Source of the DNA: Endozoicomonas sp. G2_2
GTDB taxonomy: Bacteria > Pseudomonadota > Gammaproteobacteria > Nevskiales > Salinisphaeraceae
Assembly (NCBI RefSeq): GCF_017744135.1
Contig: NZ_JAGHQU010000007.1
Coordinates: 1 to 64,000 of the forward strand
Length of the DNA: 64,000 bases
Reading direction: 5' to 3'
Shown here: positions 8,894 to 16,633 of the stretch, piece by piece
How the letters are laid out: every line of letters begins with the position of its first letter
Position numbering within the stretch: position 1 is the stretch's first letter
Translations under genes and position numbers: made by a program
The notes under the pieces: generated by a model
The model's input: the letters and a program-made list of their open reading frames with translations, nothing else
Database searches by the model: none
Told to the model about the DNA's origin: nothing

Positions 8894-9097
8894 GGGCGGT
8901 CTTCCTGAAACGATGTCGATGGCCGGTCGGCTTCTCGTGCGCCACCGGCGCTGGCACAAGCGCAGTATTTTGCACGAGCAGGGCGCCGGGCTCGAATCCG
9001 GCGGCGCATGAATAGGGTCTGGCCGGTACGGATGATAGATTTAGGCTCCGCGGTCCCCACGGCCCGTCACGAATTCAAGCCTTCACAAGGAGCATGC

Positions 9098-10222
9098 ATG
9101 CAGACCCGAGCCGCCGTACTGCGCGAAATGGCCCCGCCGCGCCCCTACAGCGATTCGCAGCCGTTGCGTATCGAAACCTTCGACCTGGCCGCGCCGCAGG
9201 CCGGCGAAGTGCTGGTCAAGGTGCATGCCGCCGGGCTGTGTCATTCCGATCTATCGACGATCGACGGCAACCGGCCGCGCCCCGTGCCCATGGTGCTGGG
9301 CCACGAAGCGGCCGGCGAGATCGTCGAGGTTGGCCCGAATGTGCGTGATTTCGCGGTGGGTGATCACGTGGTCTGCTCGTTCGTGCCCAGCTGCGGCCAT
9401 TGCGACTACTGCGCCGACGGGCGCGCCGCGCTGTGCGCGCCGGGCGCTGCGGCCAACAATGCCGGCACCCTGCTCGATGGCGGCTTTCGTCTGAGCGACA
9501 AGGGCGAGGATGTCTATCATCATCTCGGGATCTCCGGCTTTGCCGAACATGCGGTGATCCGCACCGAGTCGCTGGTCAAGATCGACCCGACGCTCGATTA
9601 CGAGATCGCGGCGGTGTTCGGCTGCGCCGTGCTCACCGGTGTGGGCGCGATGGTGCATACCGCCGGGTTGCGTCTGGGCCAGACCGTGCTCGTGGTCGGG
9701 CTCGGCGGCGTGGGTCTGTCGGCCGTGCTGGGCGCGATCGCCGGCGGCGCCGCCCAGGTGATCGCCGCCGATATCGACGACGAAAAGCTCGAGCGCGCCC
9801 GCGAGCTCGGCGCGACCGCCACCGTGAACACCAAGGACGACAAGGCGCTCGAAAAGGTCAAGGATCTGACCGGCGGCGGCGTCGACGTGGCCGCCGAGTT
9901 CGCCGGCGTACAGCCGGCACTGGAATTCGCCTTCGCCGCGACCGGCAAGGGCGGCAAGACGGTCACGGCCGGCCTGCCGCATCCCGATGTGCGCCTGCCG
10001 GTTTCGCCGACCCAGCTGGTGGCCCAGGAGCGCACGCTCATGGGCTCCTATCTTGGCGGTCACGTGCCCAAGCTCGATATTCCCGAATATATCGCGCTCT
10101 ATCAGGCGGGTCGTCTGCCGGTGGACAAGCTGCTCACCCATCGTCTGTCGCTCGACGATATCAACGTCGGCTTCGAGCGTCTGGCCGCGGGGCAGGCGAT
10201 CCGGCAGGTCGTGCTGTTCTAG
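9098..10222 (+). CDS. Zinc-dependent alcohol dehydrogenase
   Basis: A 374-residue medium-chain dehydrogenase. Catalytic zinc ligands are seen at Cys48 (GLCHSD), His69-Glu70 (GHEAAGE) and Cys176. The structural zinc lobe has Cys99, Cys102, Cys105 and Cys113. The NAD-binding Rossmann motif GLGGVG is at 201-206, followed by an acidic residue in AADIDD that favours NAD(H). AAGGAG precedes the ATG; a second ATG four bases earlier is out of frame. The substrate is unknown; the sequence is closer to class III-like long alcohol dehydrogenases than to short quinone reductases. Confidence 0.9.
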   Translation: MQTRAAVLREMAPPRPYSDSQPLRIETFDLAAPQAGEVLVKVHAAGLCHSDLSTIDGNRPRPVPMVLGHEAAGEIVEVGPNVRDFAVGDHVVCSFVPSCGHCDYCADGRAALCAPGAAANNAGTLLDGGFRLSDKGEDVYHHLGISGFAEHAVIRTESLVKIDPTLDYEIAAVFGCAVLTGVGAMVHTAGLRLGQTVLVVGLGGVGLSAVLGAIAGGAAQVIAADIDDEKLERARELGATATVNTKDDKALEKVKDLTGGGVDVAAEFAGVQPALEFAFAATGKGGKTVTAGLPHPDVRLPVSPTQLVAQERTLMGSYLGGHVPKLDIPEYIALYQAGRLPVDKLLTHRLSLDDINVGFERLAAGQAIRQVVLF

Positions 10223-10401
10223 CCGCGCGGCCGATCCGCTGATTTCAGCAAGCGACGGTTAAGCCGCGGTGGCTAGTCTGGATCGATGGTAGGACGAGCC
10301 ACGCAGTAAAAACGCGCCGTCTTTTCATGGTGCGCCGCAACTTGCGCAACGCGCGTTTCGGCTGCATTGTGCAACGACAAAATACAAGCAGGAGATACTC
10401 G

Positions 10402-10854
10402 ATGTTGAAGAAGACGATCATGCTCGTGATGTTCGCCGCGCTGTCGACGATGGCGATCGCGGCCCAGGCCAAGACGGTCGAGATCGAGGCGAAGAACAGC
10501 CTGAAGTTCAGTCAGGAATCGATTACCGTGAAGCCGGGCGAGGAAGTCACGATCAAGCTCGTGAACAACTCCAAGCTGCCGGCGTCCGCCATGGCGCATA
10601 ACTGGATTCTGCTCAAGGCCGACGCGGATGCGCGCAAGCTCGACGAAGCCGCTGCCAGTGCCAAGGCGAACGACTACGTCCCGAGCGACATGAGCGATCA
10701 GATCATCGCCCATACCGGTCTCGTGGCCGGCGGTGAGTCCGATACGGTGACTTTCACTGCACCGGAAGCGCCGGGCGACTATGAATACATCTGCACCTTC
10801 CCGGGCCACTTCGCGGCCGGGATGAAGGGCACGCTTACGGTCAAGGCCGAATAG
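10402..10854 (+). CDS. Azurin-like cupredoxin
   Basis: A 150-residue periplasmic blue-copper protein with a 23-residue Sec signal ending in Ala-Gln-Ala. Type 1 copper ligands are His66 (MAHNW), Cys131, His136 and Met141 in the CTFPGHFAAGM loop, spaced as in azurin. Unlike classical azurins, the mature N-terminal region lacks the Cys pair that forms the disulfide, and Ala replaces the Gly that precedes the first His and gives an axial carbonyl ligand. It probably shuttles electrons to a periplasmic reductase or oxidase; no partner is adjacent. It is monocistronic with its own terminator. Confidence 0.9.
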   Translation: MLKKTIMLVMFAALSTMAIAAQAKTVEIEAKNSLKFSQESITVKPGEEVTIKLVNNSKLPASAMAHNWILLKADADARKLDEAAASAKANDYVPSDMSDQIIAHTGLVAGGESDTVTFTAPEAPGDYEYICTFPGHFAAGMKGTLTVKAE

Positions 10855-10884
10855 GCGGCCTGTCCGGCCGAGGCTGGATGCAAG

Positions 10885-10913
10885 GCCCCGTCGCATTGCG
10901 GCGGGGCTTTTTT
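10885..10913 (+). terminator. Rho-independent terminator after azurin gene
   Basis: A 10-bp GCCCCGTCGC/GCGGCGGGGC stem with one G-U pair and an ATT loop is followed by six T. It ends the cupredoxin transcript and separates it from the old yellow enzyme gene. Confidence 0.9.
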
Positions 10914-11012
10914 GTGTCTTGCGCACGGGTGAATTGACGGCAACCGACTTGATTCATGTCCCGCGGGCTCCACTTCCAGTGGGTACCAACGTGGATCGAA
11001 CAAGGAGCCATC

Positions 11013-12137
11013 ATGGCTGTCGACAAACTGCTTTCCCCCGTCAATTTCGGCGCTGTCCAGCTGCCGAACCGCGTGATCATGGCGCCGCTCACGCGCTCGC
11101 GCACGCCCGACCAGGTGCCGGGCAAGATGCAGCAGGAATACTATTCCCAGCGTGCCGGCGCGGGGCTGATCATTTCCGAGGCCACCAATATCTCGGAAAG
11201 CGCGCGTGGCTACGTCTACACGCCGAGCATCTTCACCGATGAACAGGAAGCCGGCTGGAAGGGCGTCGTCGACGCCGTTCACGATGCCGGTGGTCGCATG
11301 GCCCTGCAGTTGTGGCATGTCGGCCGCGTGGGCCATGAGATGGTGCATCCGGACGGGCGCAAGCCGGTCGCCCCGAGCGCCATCCGCGGCGAAGGCGCCA
11401 AGAGCTTTGTCGAATTCGAGGATGGCTCCAACGGCCTGCAGGACTCCAGCACCCCGCGGGCGCTGGAAACCAAGGAAATCCCCGAGGTCGTCGACGAGTA
11501 TCGCCAGGCCGCGATCCGGGCCAAGCGCGCCGGCTTCGACCTGGTAGAGGTGCACGCCGCCAATGCCTACCTGCTCCAGCAGTTCATGGCCACCGGCTCC
11601 AACAAGCGCACCGACGCCTACGGCGGCTCGATCGAGAATCGCGCGCGGCTGCCGCTCGAAGTCGTCGATGCGGTCGTGGAGGTCATGGGCGCCGACCGCG
11701 TGGGCATCCGCATGTCGCCCTTCATCGAGATCTTCGGCCTGAGCGACGACGAGCCCAAGGCCATGGCCTTCTACATGGCCGAGCAGCTCAACAAGCGCGG
11801 CCTGGCCTATCTGCATATCAACGAACCGGACTGGGCCGGCGGCGATATCAAGCTCACCGACGAGTTTCGCCAGGCGATGCGCGAACGTTTCGCCGACGGT
11901 GCGCTGATCTTCTGCGGCCACTACACCGCCGAAGGCACCGAGGAATTGATCGAGAAGGGCCTGGGTGACGGCGCCGCGTTCGGGCGGCCGTATATCGCCA
12001 ACCCGGATCTGGTCGAGCGTTTCCGCGTGGGTGCCGAGCTCAACAAGCCGGACGAAGCCACCTACTACGGCGGCGACGAGAAGGGTTATACCGACTATCC
12101 CTTCCTCGACGAACAGGGCAAGACCGGCACCGAATAG
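11013..12137 (+). CDS. Old yellow enzyme family alkene reductase (NemA-like)
   Basis: A 374-residue FMN-dependent ene-reductase. The TIM-barrel landmarks are NRVIMAPLTRSR (19-30), HVGR (102-105), the substrate-binding His181 and Asn184 with Tyr186 in HAANAYLLQQF, the NKRTDAYGGS block after it, and the phosphate-binding GRPYIANPD segment near the C-terminus. NADPH-dependent reduction of activated alkenes, maleimides or nitro-compounds is the family activity. AAGGAG lies before the ATG. It is monocistronic with a strong terminator shared with the converging gene. Confidence 0.93.
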   Translation: MAVDKLLSPVNFGAVQLPNRVIMAPLTRSRTPDQVPGKMQQEYYSQRAGAGLIISEATNISESARGYVYTPSIFTDEQEAGWKGVVDAVHDAGGRMALQLWHVGRVGHEMVHPDGRKPVAPSAIRGEGAKSFVEFEDGSNGLQDSSTPRALETKEIPEVVDEYRQAAIRAKRAGFDLVEVHAANAYLLQQFMATGSNKRTDAYGGSIENRARLPLEVVDAVVEVMGADRVGIRMSPFIEIFGLSDDEPKAMAFYMAEQLNKRGLAYLHINEPDWAGGDIKLTDEFRQAMRERFADGALIFCGHYTAEGTEELIEKGLGDGAAFGRPYIANPDLVERFRVGAELNKPDEATYYGGDEKGYTDYPFLDEQGKTGTE

Positions 12138-12157
12138 GCGGTCTTGTCTGCCTGATG

Positions 12158-12190
12158 AAAAGGCCGGCGGCGGCTTCCGCCGGCCTTTTT
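12158..12190. terminator. Bidirectional terminator
   Basis: An AAAAGGCCGGCGG/CCGCCGGCCTTTTT stem with a six-base loop has an A-run on one side and a T-run on the other. It can serve both the old yellow enzyme gene (+) and the AEC carrier gene (-), which converge here. Confidence 0.9.
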
Positions 12191-12224
12191 CATGCGCGGC
12201 GTGTTATGGCGCGCAAGCGCCGGA

Positions 12225-13097
12225 CTAGAGCACCCAGTAGAGCGTGAGCGGTATCACCGCGAGCGCGACCACATGGCCCACGGCCACGATTGCGGCGACC
12301 TGTTGCGGCGCGATCTCGAACTGTTCGGCCAGCATGTAGTTGAGCACCGCCGGCGGCAGGGCGCCGAACACGAGCAGCAGGGCCGCCAGCGGCGGCGCGG
12401 GCTGGGTGATTAGCACCCAGGGCACGGCCACGATCAGGCCCGTCAGCGGGCACAGCAGCCCGCCCCAGAAACCGGCCGCCCACTGGCCCGGCGCACCGTC
12501 GGCCAGACGCACGCCGAGCGCGACCAGCATCAGCGGAATCGAGATCTCGCCGAGCATGCGAATGCCCGGTTCGATCATGGCCGGCGCGTGCCAGTCCATC
12601 ACCATGCCGAGCACGCCGGCGAAGGTGGCGACCAGCATCGGGTTGGTCGCCAGGCGCTTGATATGGATCGAGTCGCCGAGCAGCCACAGGCCCACGGTGA
12701 ACTGCAGCAGGTTTTCGGTGACCAGCAGTACCACCGCCAGCGGCAGGGCATCCTCGCCGAAGGCAAGAATCGCCAGCGGCAGGCCGAGGTTGCCGCAGTT
12801 GTTGAACATCGCCGGGCCGATGTAGACGGCCGGGTCGCGTTTTGTCAGCCGAACCCAGGCCCAGGCGAGCAGGCCGGAGCCGAGCACGATGACGGTCGCG
12901 CCGATCGCCGCCAGAAGGAAATCGTCGCCGCCCTGAGAACGCTCGGTGAGCGCGTGAAAGATCAGCGCCGGCGTGAAGATGGTGATGTTCAGGCGGTTGG
13001 CGTCGCGCAGATCGGTCGGGCGCTTGCGCCCGTAGGCATAGGCCAGCGCGATGATGCCGAACACCGGCACCGTGATCTCGAGAATCCGAATCAGCAC
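12225..13097 (-). CDS. AEC family (auxin efflux carrier-like) transporter
   Basis: A 290-residue inner-membrane carrier of the AEC/BASS-like fold with ten hydrophobic segments in two halves. The characteristic NCGNLGLPLA helix break is near residue 110, and the C-terminal half ends with LPPAVLNYMLAEQF. GTG at 13097 is chosen as start because hydrophobic family sequence (LIRILEITVPVFGIIAL) begins there and AGGAAC precedes it; the upstream 24 residues are Arg-rich. AEC members export or import organic acids and other anions; the substrate is not deducible here. Confidence 0.82.
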   Translation of the reverse strand: MLIRILEITVPVFGIIALAYAYGRKRPTDLRDANRLNITIFTPALIFHALTERSQGGDDFLLAAIGATVIVLGSGLLAWAWVRLTKRDPAVYIGPAMFNNCGNLGLPLAILAFGEDALPLAVVLLVTENLLQFTVGLWLLGDSIHIKRLATNPMLVATFAGVLGMVMDWHAPAMIEPGIRMLGEISIPLMLVALGVRLADGAPGQWAAGFWGGLLCPLTGLIVAVPWVLITQPAPPLAALLLVFGALPPAVLNYMLAEQFEIAPQQVAAIVAVGHVVALAVIPLTLYWVL

Positions 13098-13228
13098 GTG
13101 ATGTTCCTGTTCGCCCGCGGGCCGGGCAAAGCGCGACAGTCTATCTGTATTGCGCAGCGATCGCGCCATCCGTTAGCCATCGGCGTGCGTATACTCGGGC
13201 GCCTGACTTGCCGAACCGAGGTTTTGCC

Positions 13229-13531
13229 ATGTTCATCGCCATGAACCGTTTCAAGATCAAGCCGGGCTGCGAGGACGAATTCCTTGCCATCTGGCGCGAA
13301 CGTGACACCCATTTGCAGGACGTGCCGGGCTTCAAGCAGTTCAACCTGCTGCACGGCGCGACCAACGACGAATACACGCTGTTCGCCTCGCATTCGGAAT
13401 GGGAATCGCGCGCCGCGTTCGAGGCCTGGACCCAGTCGGAGGCGTTTCGCAAGGCGCACGCCAATGCCGGCGCGCGCAAGGATATCTATCTCGGCCCGCC
13501 CCAGTTCGAGGGGTTCGAGGTCAAGATCTAG
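13229..13531 (+). CDS. Antibiotic biosynthesis monooxygenase / IsdG-like heme-degrading protein
   Basis: A 100-residue ferredoxin-like dimeric alpha-beta barrel protein. Asn6, Trp67 and His77 fall almost exactly where the catalytic Asn-Trp-His triad of IsdG/IsdI heme monooxygenases lies (Asn7, Trp67, His77 in the staphylococcal enzyme, from memory). Other support is FLAIWRERDTHL, PGFKQFNLL and the FRKAHANAGARKD ending. Heme ring opening for iron use is therefore a reasonable prediction, but no heme transport genes flank it. The gene overlaps the converging ligase gene by four bases at the stops. Confidence 0.8.
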   Translation: MFIAMNRFKIKPGCEDEFLAIWRERDTHLQDVPGFKQFNLLHGATNDEYTLFASHSEWESRAAFEAWTQSEAFRKAHANAGARKDIYLGPPQFEGFEVKI

Positions 13532-14430
13532 CGATCGGGCACGCGATCGACCTCGAGCGGCGGGCCGCCCGGGCGTCGGCGCAGAAAACGCGCGAAGCGG
13601 GGCAGGCCGGTAACGGTCTCGCCGTTGTAGCGGTAGGTGATCCACGAGCCGATCGGTGGCGGGCTGGCGCGCTGTGCGTCGGTGAAACCGCTGCCGATGG
13701 CGAATTCGCGTCCATCCGGTGTACGCACATCGAGCGAACCCATCAGGCCTTCAAGCCGACCCTGGCCCGGATTATGGCCGATAACCCGCGCCTCGGCGTC
13801 GTCGTAGGGCTTGAGCTTGAGCAGGTCGTCGCTGCGTCCGGCGCGGTATTTCGCGGCCCCGCGATGCAGGATCAGCCCCTCTCCGCCGCGCGCGATCACC
13901 TGCGCCATGGCTGTATCCAGTGCGGTCGTGTCGTCGATGCGGAACTGGCCGACGGCCGTCACCCAGGGCTGGTCGATCGCGGCGACGACGTGGCGGATCG
14001 CCGGCACGCGCGCATCGAACGGGCCGGGATGATCCGGCAGGTCGAACACGCGATAGCGCACGTCGCGCCAGTCGGCATCGTGCGGCTCATGCGAGCGCAC
14101 GATGCCGGATACGCGGGCGAACTCGCCGTAACCGGTCCACAGTTCGCCATCCATCGCATGGTCGGGCCAGCCCGCCGTGAACCATGCAGGCGTCTGGATG
14201 ACCAGACCGCCGCGCGTGATCAGGCGCTGGCCGTCCCAGTAGCCGCGCACGCCATCGTATTTCTCGCTGACCCAGTAATCGGCCAGATCGATGCCGCCCC
14301 GGTAGGTTTCGGCCAGGGTCACGGACGGTGCCGGCGCAGCGCGCGCAACCCCTGAAAACGCGAGCGCGAGAATCGCGAGTCGGGCCAGCGCGCGCAGCGC
14401 GGGCGTTCGATGCGAAAAGGGTCGGGTCAT
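13528..14430 (-). CDS. Exported ATP-dependent DNA ligase (Lig E type)
   Basis: A 300-residue minimal ATP-dependent DNA ligase with an N-terminal signal (hydrophobic LARLAILALAFSGVARA, cleavage near residue 31). The adenylated lysine is Lys57 in SEKYDGVRGYWDG (motif I). MDGELW (motif III), EGLILHR (IV) and LLKLKPYDDAEARVIGH (V) follow, then a short OB domain. The size and lack of extra domains match Lig E, a periplasmic enzyme linked to biofilm eDNA or DNA uptake. The ATG at 14430 is preceded by GGAGCG; a GTG four codons upstream is possible. Confidence 0.9.
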   Translation of the reverse strand: MTRPFSHRTPALRALARLAILALAFSGVARAAPAPSVTLAETYRGGIDLADYWVSEKYDGVRGYWDGQRLITRGGLVIQTPAWFTAGWPDHAMDGELWTGYGEFARVSGIVRSHEPHDADWRDVRYRVFDLPDHPGPFDARVPAIRHVVAAIDQPWVTAVGQFRIDDTTALDTAMAQVIARGGEGLILHRGAAKYRAGRSDDLLKLKPYDDAEARVIGHNPGQGRLEGLMGSLDVRTPDGREFAIGSGFTDAQRASPPPIGSWITYRYNGETVTGLPRFARFLRRRPGGPPLEVDRVPDR

Positions 14431-14539
14431 GAGGCGCTCCACCGTCGACGCGGGGTCGACGCTAGCGCAACCGCGGTGTGCGCATCCAATGAGCGTTTCG
14501 GGCGCTAGAGTGGAGCGGCGCTCCTAACGGTTCGAAATC

Positions 14540-15433
14540 ATGCCGCGACGAACGATGCCTCATGCCCGCTTCGGTTACCGCGCGATCACTGATCGCCCGG
14601 ACTTCGACTGGCCGGAGCGCCGCCGTCTGGCGGTGTACATCGGCCTGAATCTCGAGCATTTCGATTTCGGTGGCGGCCACGGCGCGACGCTCGCCGACGG
14701 TCGCCGCGAGCCCGACGTACTCAACTATGCCTGGCGCGAATACGGCAACCGGGTTGGCACATGGCGGATGCTTTCGATGTTCGAATCGCTCGGGCTGCCG
14801 GTCGGTCTGATCGTGAACAGCAGCATCGTCGATCACTGCCCGGAACTGGTCGCCGCGTATCGAGCGCGATTGTCCACGGAGCTGATCGCGCACGGGCGCA
14901 CCAACAGTGAGTCGCAGAACGAATTCGACGAAGCCGGGGAAGCGGTGCTGATCGATGAATCCCGGACGCGTCTGGCCGAGGCCTTCGGTGAAACGCCGCA
15001 GGGCTGGCTCGGACCGTGGATCGCACAAAGCCACCTCACCCCCGATCTGCTGGCCGAGTCGGGGTTTGCCTATCATCTGGACTGGTGTCACGACGACCAG
15101 CCGACCTGGATGGCGACGCGCGGCGGCGGGCGAATCCTGTCGGTGCCGTATCCGCAGGAGATCAACGACATCCCGGCGATCGCGGCCCACCATATCGACT
15201 ACCGGGAGTTCGCGGTGCGCATCATCGACCAGTTCGACGAGATGCTCGAACAGTCGCGCGAACAGCCGTTGGTGATGGGCATCGCGCTGCATCCCTATAT
15301 CACCGGCCAGCCGTTCCGGCTGCGTGTGCTGCGCCAGGCGCTGGCGCATGTCGCCGCGCACCGCGACGCGGTGTGGCTGACCACGCCGGGCGCGATCGCG
15401 CGACACTACGCCGCGCGCTTTGCCGCCGATTGA
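14540..15433 (+). CDS. Polysaccharide deacetylase family protein
   Basis: A 297-residue NodB-fold hydrolase without a signal peptide. It resembles the cytosolic PuuE-like/peptidoglycan-type polysaccharide deacetylases that act on small amides: RLAVYIGLNLEHFDFG at 29-44, YGNRVGTWRMLSMFE near 68, an IVDHCPELV block, and an ELIAHGRTNSE block near 114 carrying a metal-type His. The NodB Asp-Asp pair is not present in canonical form (NLEHFDFG instead). Allantoinase-like or N-formyl hydrolase activity is possible, but the substrate is undetermined. It is divergent from the ligase gene and convergent with the proline racemase gene. Confidence 0.78.
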   Translation: MPRRTMPHARFGYRAITDRPDFDWPERRRLAVYIGLNLEHFDFGGGHGATLADGRREPDVLNYAWREYGNRVGTWRMLSMFESLGLPVGLIVNSSIVDHCPELVAAYRARLSTELIAHGRTNSESQNEFDEAGEAVLIDESRTRLAEAFGETPQGWLGPWIAQSHLTPDLLAESGFAYHLDWCHDDQPTWMATRGGGRILSVPYPQEINDIPAIAAHHIDYREFAVRIIDQFDEMLEQSREQPLVMGIALHPYITGQPFRLRVLRQALAHVAAHRDAVWLTTPGAIARHYAARFAAD

Positions 15434-15441
15434 AGCAGTTT

Positions 15442-16488
15442 TCAGCCGCTCGGCGCGTTGCTCGTGAGGATGGGGCGCAGATGTGTGCTGTCGACCAGCG
15501 GATCGTCGGGGTTGACCACGATCTGCGAGCGCGCCAGGACATAGCTCTTGCCGGTGATGGTGTTTTCCACCACATCGTGCGGGCCGCCTCTGGAGACGCG
15601 CGTGAACGAGCCGATGAAGCTGGAGCCCCGCAGCGAGACGGTTTCGAGCTTGTCGCCCGGCTGCATGCGGCCTTCATGGTGCATCAGCGCCATGCGCGCG
15701 GACGTGCCGGTCCCGGTGGTGCTGCGACAGATCACGCCGGGATGGACATAGGTCGTCGAGCGCGAACGATAGTAATCGCCGGCCACCTGCTCGACCGGGC
15801 CCATGAAATGCAGGAACGGCAGCGGCCCGACATCGCCCAGCGAGTAGTGCGAGAAACCGCGTTCCTCGACGATGGCCTCCACGATCGCCTGCGCGCAGTG
15901 GGCCAGTCGGGATTCCTCGTCGCGCGTGAGTTCGAAACCGAGTTCGGTGGCGTCCACCAGCGCATAGAAGCCGCCGCTATAGGCCACGCTGTAGTTCACG
16001 TCGCCGATCAGCGGAACGTGAATCGTGGCCCGGTAGGTATCGATGTAGCTGGGCAGGCCTTCGCAGGTAATGGCTTCGACCACGCCGTTCTCGACGTTGG
16101 CCTCGACCTGGACCAGCCCGGCCGGCGACTCGAGCACGAAATGCTGGCGGCCTTCGCGCTTGGGAATCATGCCGCTTTCGAGCAGCGCGGTCGCCGTGCA
16201 GATGGTGTTGGAACCCGAATAGATCGGGTAACCCATCACTTCCATGATGATGTAACCCGCCTGCGCCTGGGGATCTGTCGGCGGTACGATCAGATCCACC
16301 GACATCTCGGGAATGCCGTAGGGCTCTTCGAGCAGCAGGGTACGCAGCCCGTCGGCGTCGTCGCGCAGGTATTCCATCTGGCGGCGCACGGTATCGCCCG
16401 GCAGAGCGTTGATCCCGCTGACCACGATCCGGCTGACATCGCCGCCGGCGTGGGTATCGATGATCTGAAAGGACAGTTCCTGGCTCAT
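15442..16488 (-). CDS. Proline racemase superfamily protein, Ser/Thr active site
   Basis: A 348-residue protein of the proline racemase/hydroxyproline epimerase superfamily. The DTHAGGD opening (11-17) is intact. At the first catalytic site the usual Cys of the (M/P)CGH motif is Ser91 in YSGSNTI. At the second, the Cys of RSPCGTG is Thr258 in RSTTGTG. Racemases and epimerases need both Cys; a Thr at the second site is typical of trans-3-hydroxy-L-proline dehydratases, so dehydration rather than racemisation is expected. No hydroxyproline catabolic genes flank it. It lies 145 bases downstream of the oxidoreductase gene, possibly in one transcript. Confidence 0.85.
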   Translation of the reverse strand: MSQELSFQIIDTHAGGDVSRIVVSGINALPGDTVRRQMEYLRDDADGLRTLLLEEPYGIPEMSVDLIVPPTDPQAQAGYIIMEVMGYPIYSGSNTICTATALLESGMIPKREGRQHFVLESPAGLVQVEANVENGVVEAITCEGLPSYIDTYRATIHVPLIGDVNYSVAYSGGFYALVDATELGFELTRDEESRLAHCAQAIVEAIVEERGFSHYSLGDVGPLPFLHFMGPVEQVAGDYYRSRSTTYVHPGVICRSTTGTGTSARMALMHHEGRMQPGDKLETVSLRGSSFIGSFTRVSRGGPHDVVENTITGKSYVLARSQIVVNPDDPLVDSTHLRPILTSNAPSG

Positions 16489-16633
16489 GGAAAATCTCGA
16501 ATGGCTACGGGGTCAGGCGCGGACCCGACCCCCTGGATAGAGGCGTAGATGCTGCCCGCGCCACACAGGTATCGCACGGTGCCCATGCAAGCGGTGGGCG
16601 CGGCGGCAGCAGGCGTTCGGCGATGGTTCGGCG

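Noticed and set aside
8970-9010. T-arm-like GGGCTCGAATCCGG sequence suggesting a tRNA
   Set aside because: No acceptor, D- or anticodon arms of the right spacing and no CCA end; it is a chance match within the phosphoribosyltransferase/ADH gap.
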